Below are positions 5,743 through 6,560 of a DNA stretch of 6,560 bases, piece after piece. The position numbers and the translations under genes are program-made. Below the pieces are notes generated by a model. That model saw only the letters and a list, made by a program, of their open reading frames with translations. It ran no database searches and was not told the origin of the DNA. Each line of letters starts with the position of its first letter. Position 1 is the stretch's first letter. The DNA comes from Promethearchaeota archaeon (lineage in GTDB: Archaea > Asgardarchaeota > Lokiarchaeia > Sigynarchaeales > SOKP01), in contig SDNV01000147.1 in NCBI GenBank assembly GCA_004524515.1, forward strand, positions 1 to 6,560, given 5' to 3'.

Positions 5743-6015
5743 ATTCCAAAGAAGAGAAAAAGTGGCGGAAAGTCGGGTTCAAGTAAAGGTCATCATAATC
5801 GGGTTCAATGTGCGAAATGTGGTCGATTTGTGGCAAGAAGTAAGGCTAAAGCAGTGACTAGAAGGGTTTCTTTAGTAGATTCGAGAATGTACACTGAATT
5901 AAAAAAGGAAGGCGCAATCATTCAAGCACCTTCTAAGACGAAATATTACTGTATCAGTTGTGCAGTTCATTCAGGATCAATATCTCAGAGAGATAAAAGC
6001 CTCAGAAAGAACTAG
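5743..6015 (+). CDS. rps26e: Small-subunit ribosomal protein eS26
   Basis: eS26 is a zinc-binding protein of the small ribosomal subunit; in eukaryotic ribosomes it sits at the mRNA exit channel, touching mRNA just upstream of the start codon. The 90-residue product begins PKKRKSGG after the initiator, as archaeal and eukaryotic eS26 do (basic PKKR/TKKR start). It has two zinc knuckles, C23-xx-C26 (VQCAKCGRF) and C70-xx-C73, the latter inside the diagnostic YYCISCAVHSG (68-78). A basic C-terminal tail follows. The conserved N terminus is in frame, yet between the upstream TAA (5725-5727) and Pro2 (5746) there is no ATG, GTG or TTG; the codons are AAA, AAG, CTG, ATT, TCT, ATT. I place the start at ATT 5743, giving the family-standard N terminus; ATT 5737 or CTG 5734 would add two or three residues. 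The GTG at 5830 would remove the first zinc knuckle and is not credible. It is a single-gene unit with its own promoter. Confidence 0.88.
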   Translation: MPKKRKSGGKSGSSKGHHNRVQCAKCGRFVARSKAKAVTRRVSLVDSRMYTELKKEGAIIQAPSKTKYYCISCAVHSGSISQRDKSLRKN

Positions 6016-6018
6016 ACG

Positions 6019-6024
6019 TTTTTT
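6019..6024 (+). terminator. T-run terminator of the eS26 gene
   Basis: T6 starts three bases after the eS26 TAG stop codon, within further AT-rich sequence. This is the usual archaeal form of intrinsic terminator. Confidence 0.5.
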
Positions 6025-6051
6025 ATATTATTCCAATCATAGATTTGGTTT

Positions 6052-6080
6052 AAGTTCTTTGATAGAATTATCAAGAACTT
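6052..6080. terminator. Long hairpin between convergent genes
   Basis: AAGTTCTT(T)GATA (6052-6064) pairs with TATCAAGAACTT (6069-6080): 12 base pairs with one bulged T and a GAAT loop. It is the strongest local inverted repeat I found and lies between the convergent ends of the eS26 gene and the next gene. It probably acts as a two-way transcript end or mRNA 3'-end stabiliser. A smaller 6+1+6 palindrome, TTTAAG-T-CTTAAA (6096-6108), overlaps the stop codon of the minus-strand gene. Confidence 0.45.
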
Positions 6081-6103
6081 TAATGAGGTGTGAAATTTAA
6101 GTC

Positions 6104-6560
6104 TTAAATGTTTAAAGTTTTAAAGAAAGAGGGAAGTGAATAAATAATTTCACACTGGTCTTGCTGGTTCAGCTCGATTATTGCCCGAATTAAAAAAGTA
6201 TCCCTTAAATCAGATGTTGGATTATAAATCTTAGCTTTTGCGTTTGGTTTTATTTTAAGTGTATAATTTTCTGCAATACCAATAATAGTTTCATTGGTTT
6301 TAACAAGTAGCCCTAACAAACCTAATTCATAATGAGACACGATAAATAAATATTGATTAATTGTTTTATTTTGTACCTTTTCGAAATGTACAACCTCCAA
6401 ATAATCATCCTGTAATTCCTTTGGCAATTTCGAAAAAGTGATGATCTTTTTCTTACCTGAAATATGAGGAAATTTTTCGTAGAATAAAATATTAAAGCTT
6501 GAAATTTTTTTTATCTGCTCGTTGTATCGCTCGATATCTTTGACTGAGTAAGCTTTGTCA
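6104..6560 (-). CDS. Hypothetical protein, C-terminal part (runs off the window)
   Basis: The minus-strand frame ending at the TAA 6106-6104 stays open to the window edge, giving at least 151 residues; the true start is beyond 6560. A TTG at 6427 is inside this open frame and is not needed as a start. I do not recognise the family. The visible part begins with a charged helix-like stretch (KDIERYNEQIKKI), then alternating strands: KKKIITFSKL, NQYLFIVSHYELGLLGLLVK, ETIIGIAENYTLKIKP, and later FLIRAIIELN. It is soluble, lysine-rich and without a signal peptide, Cys/His cluster or nucleotide-binding motif. Strand-rich composition suggests a small alpha/beta or beta domain. It converges on the eS26 gene with an 88-nt gap. 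No function is proposed. Confidence 0.7.
   Translation of the reverse strand, partial: DKAYSVKDIERYNEQIKKISSFNILFYEKFPHISGKKKIITFSKLPKELQDDYLEVVHFEKVQNKTINQYLFIVSHYELGLLGLLVKTNETIIGIAENYTLKIKPNAKAKIYNPTSDLRDTFLIRAIIELNQQDQCEIIYSLPSFFKTLNI

Noticed and set aside
5830..6015. eS26 starting at the GTG at 5830
   Set aside because: It would delete the PKKR N terminus and the first Cys pair of the zinc site, both conserved and in frame upstream.
6104..6427. Complete 107-residue gene starting at TTG 6427
   Set aside because: The same frame is open to the window edge with plausible coding sequence, so the gene is most likely longer and truncated by the window.
1..6560. CRISPR array, insertion sequence with terminal repeats, or defence system
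   Set aside because: No regularly spaced repeats, no intact transposase, no terminal inverted repeats, and no nuclease, helicase or reverse transcriptase motifs in any credible gene.

Overview
The window comes from an AT-rich archaeal chromosome, most probably an Asgard archaeon (Lokiarchaeia-like). Four gene products point that way: a roadblock/LC7 protein (probably two in tandem), the eukaryote-like ribosomal protein eS26 (known in TACK and Asgard archaea and eukaryotes, not in bacteria), the archaeal tRNA methyltransferase TrmY, and an archaetidylinositol-phosphate-synthase-like lipid enzyme. TATA-like boxes about 25 nt before likely transcript starts, GGTGAT/GGAGG-type Shine-Dalgarno motifs and T-run terminators also fit archaea. 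The lineage call is inference from gene content; no 16S gene or other taxonomic marker beyond eS26 is present.

Layout. 1-344 (+): 3' end of a gene whose product looks roadblock-like. 482-952 (+): a clear roadblock/LC7 domain protein. 953-1375: a 423-nt stretch without a confident gene; it holds a GC-rich island of about 230 nt with its own minus-strand TATA box and T-run, which I read as a candidate structured RNA of unknown family. 1376-2932 (-): two-gene ABC-2 exporter operon, ATPase first, then permease, with stop and start codons abutting. 2933-3253: 321-nt intergenic region with the ABC promoter, a T-rich terminator, competing short hairpins and a pair of A/T-tract repeats. 3254-4201 (-): a double winged-HTH Lrp/AsnC-like regulator. 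It is divergent from 4279-4881 (+), trmY, across a 77-nt promoter region containing a nested dyad. 4932-5618 (+): CDP-alcohol phosphatidyltransferase. 5743-6015 (+): eS26, whose reading frame has no ATG, GTG or TTG at its conserved N terminus and probably starts at ATT. 6104-6560 (-): C-terminal part of an unrecognised protein running off the window, convergent with eS26 across a strong hairpin.

Functionally the region is mixed housekeeping: small-GTPase-type scaffold proteins, membrane export, transcription control, tRNA T-loop modification, polar lipid head-group synthesis and translation. I do not see a defence island, CRISPR array or intact mobile element. The items most worth following up are the eS26 ATT start, the GC-rich island, and the nested dyad between the regulator and trmY.
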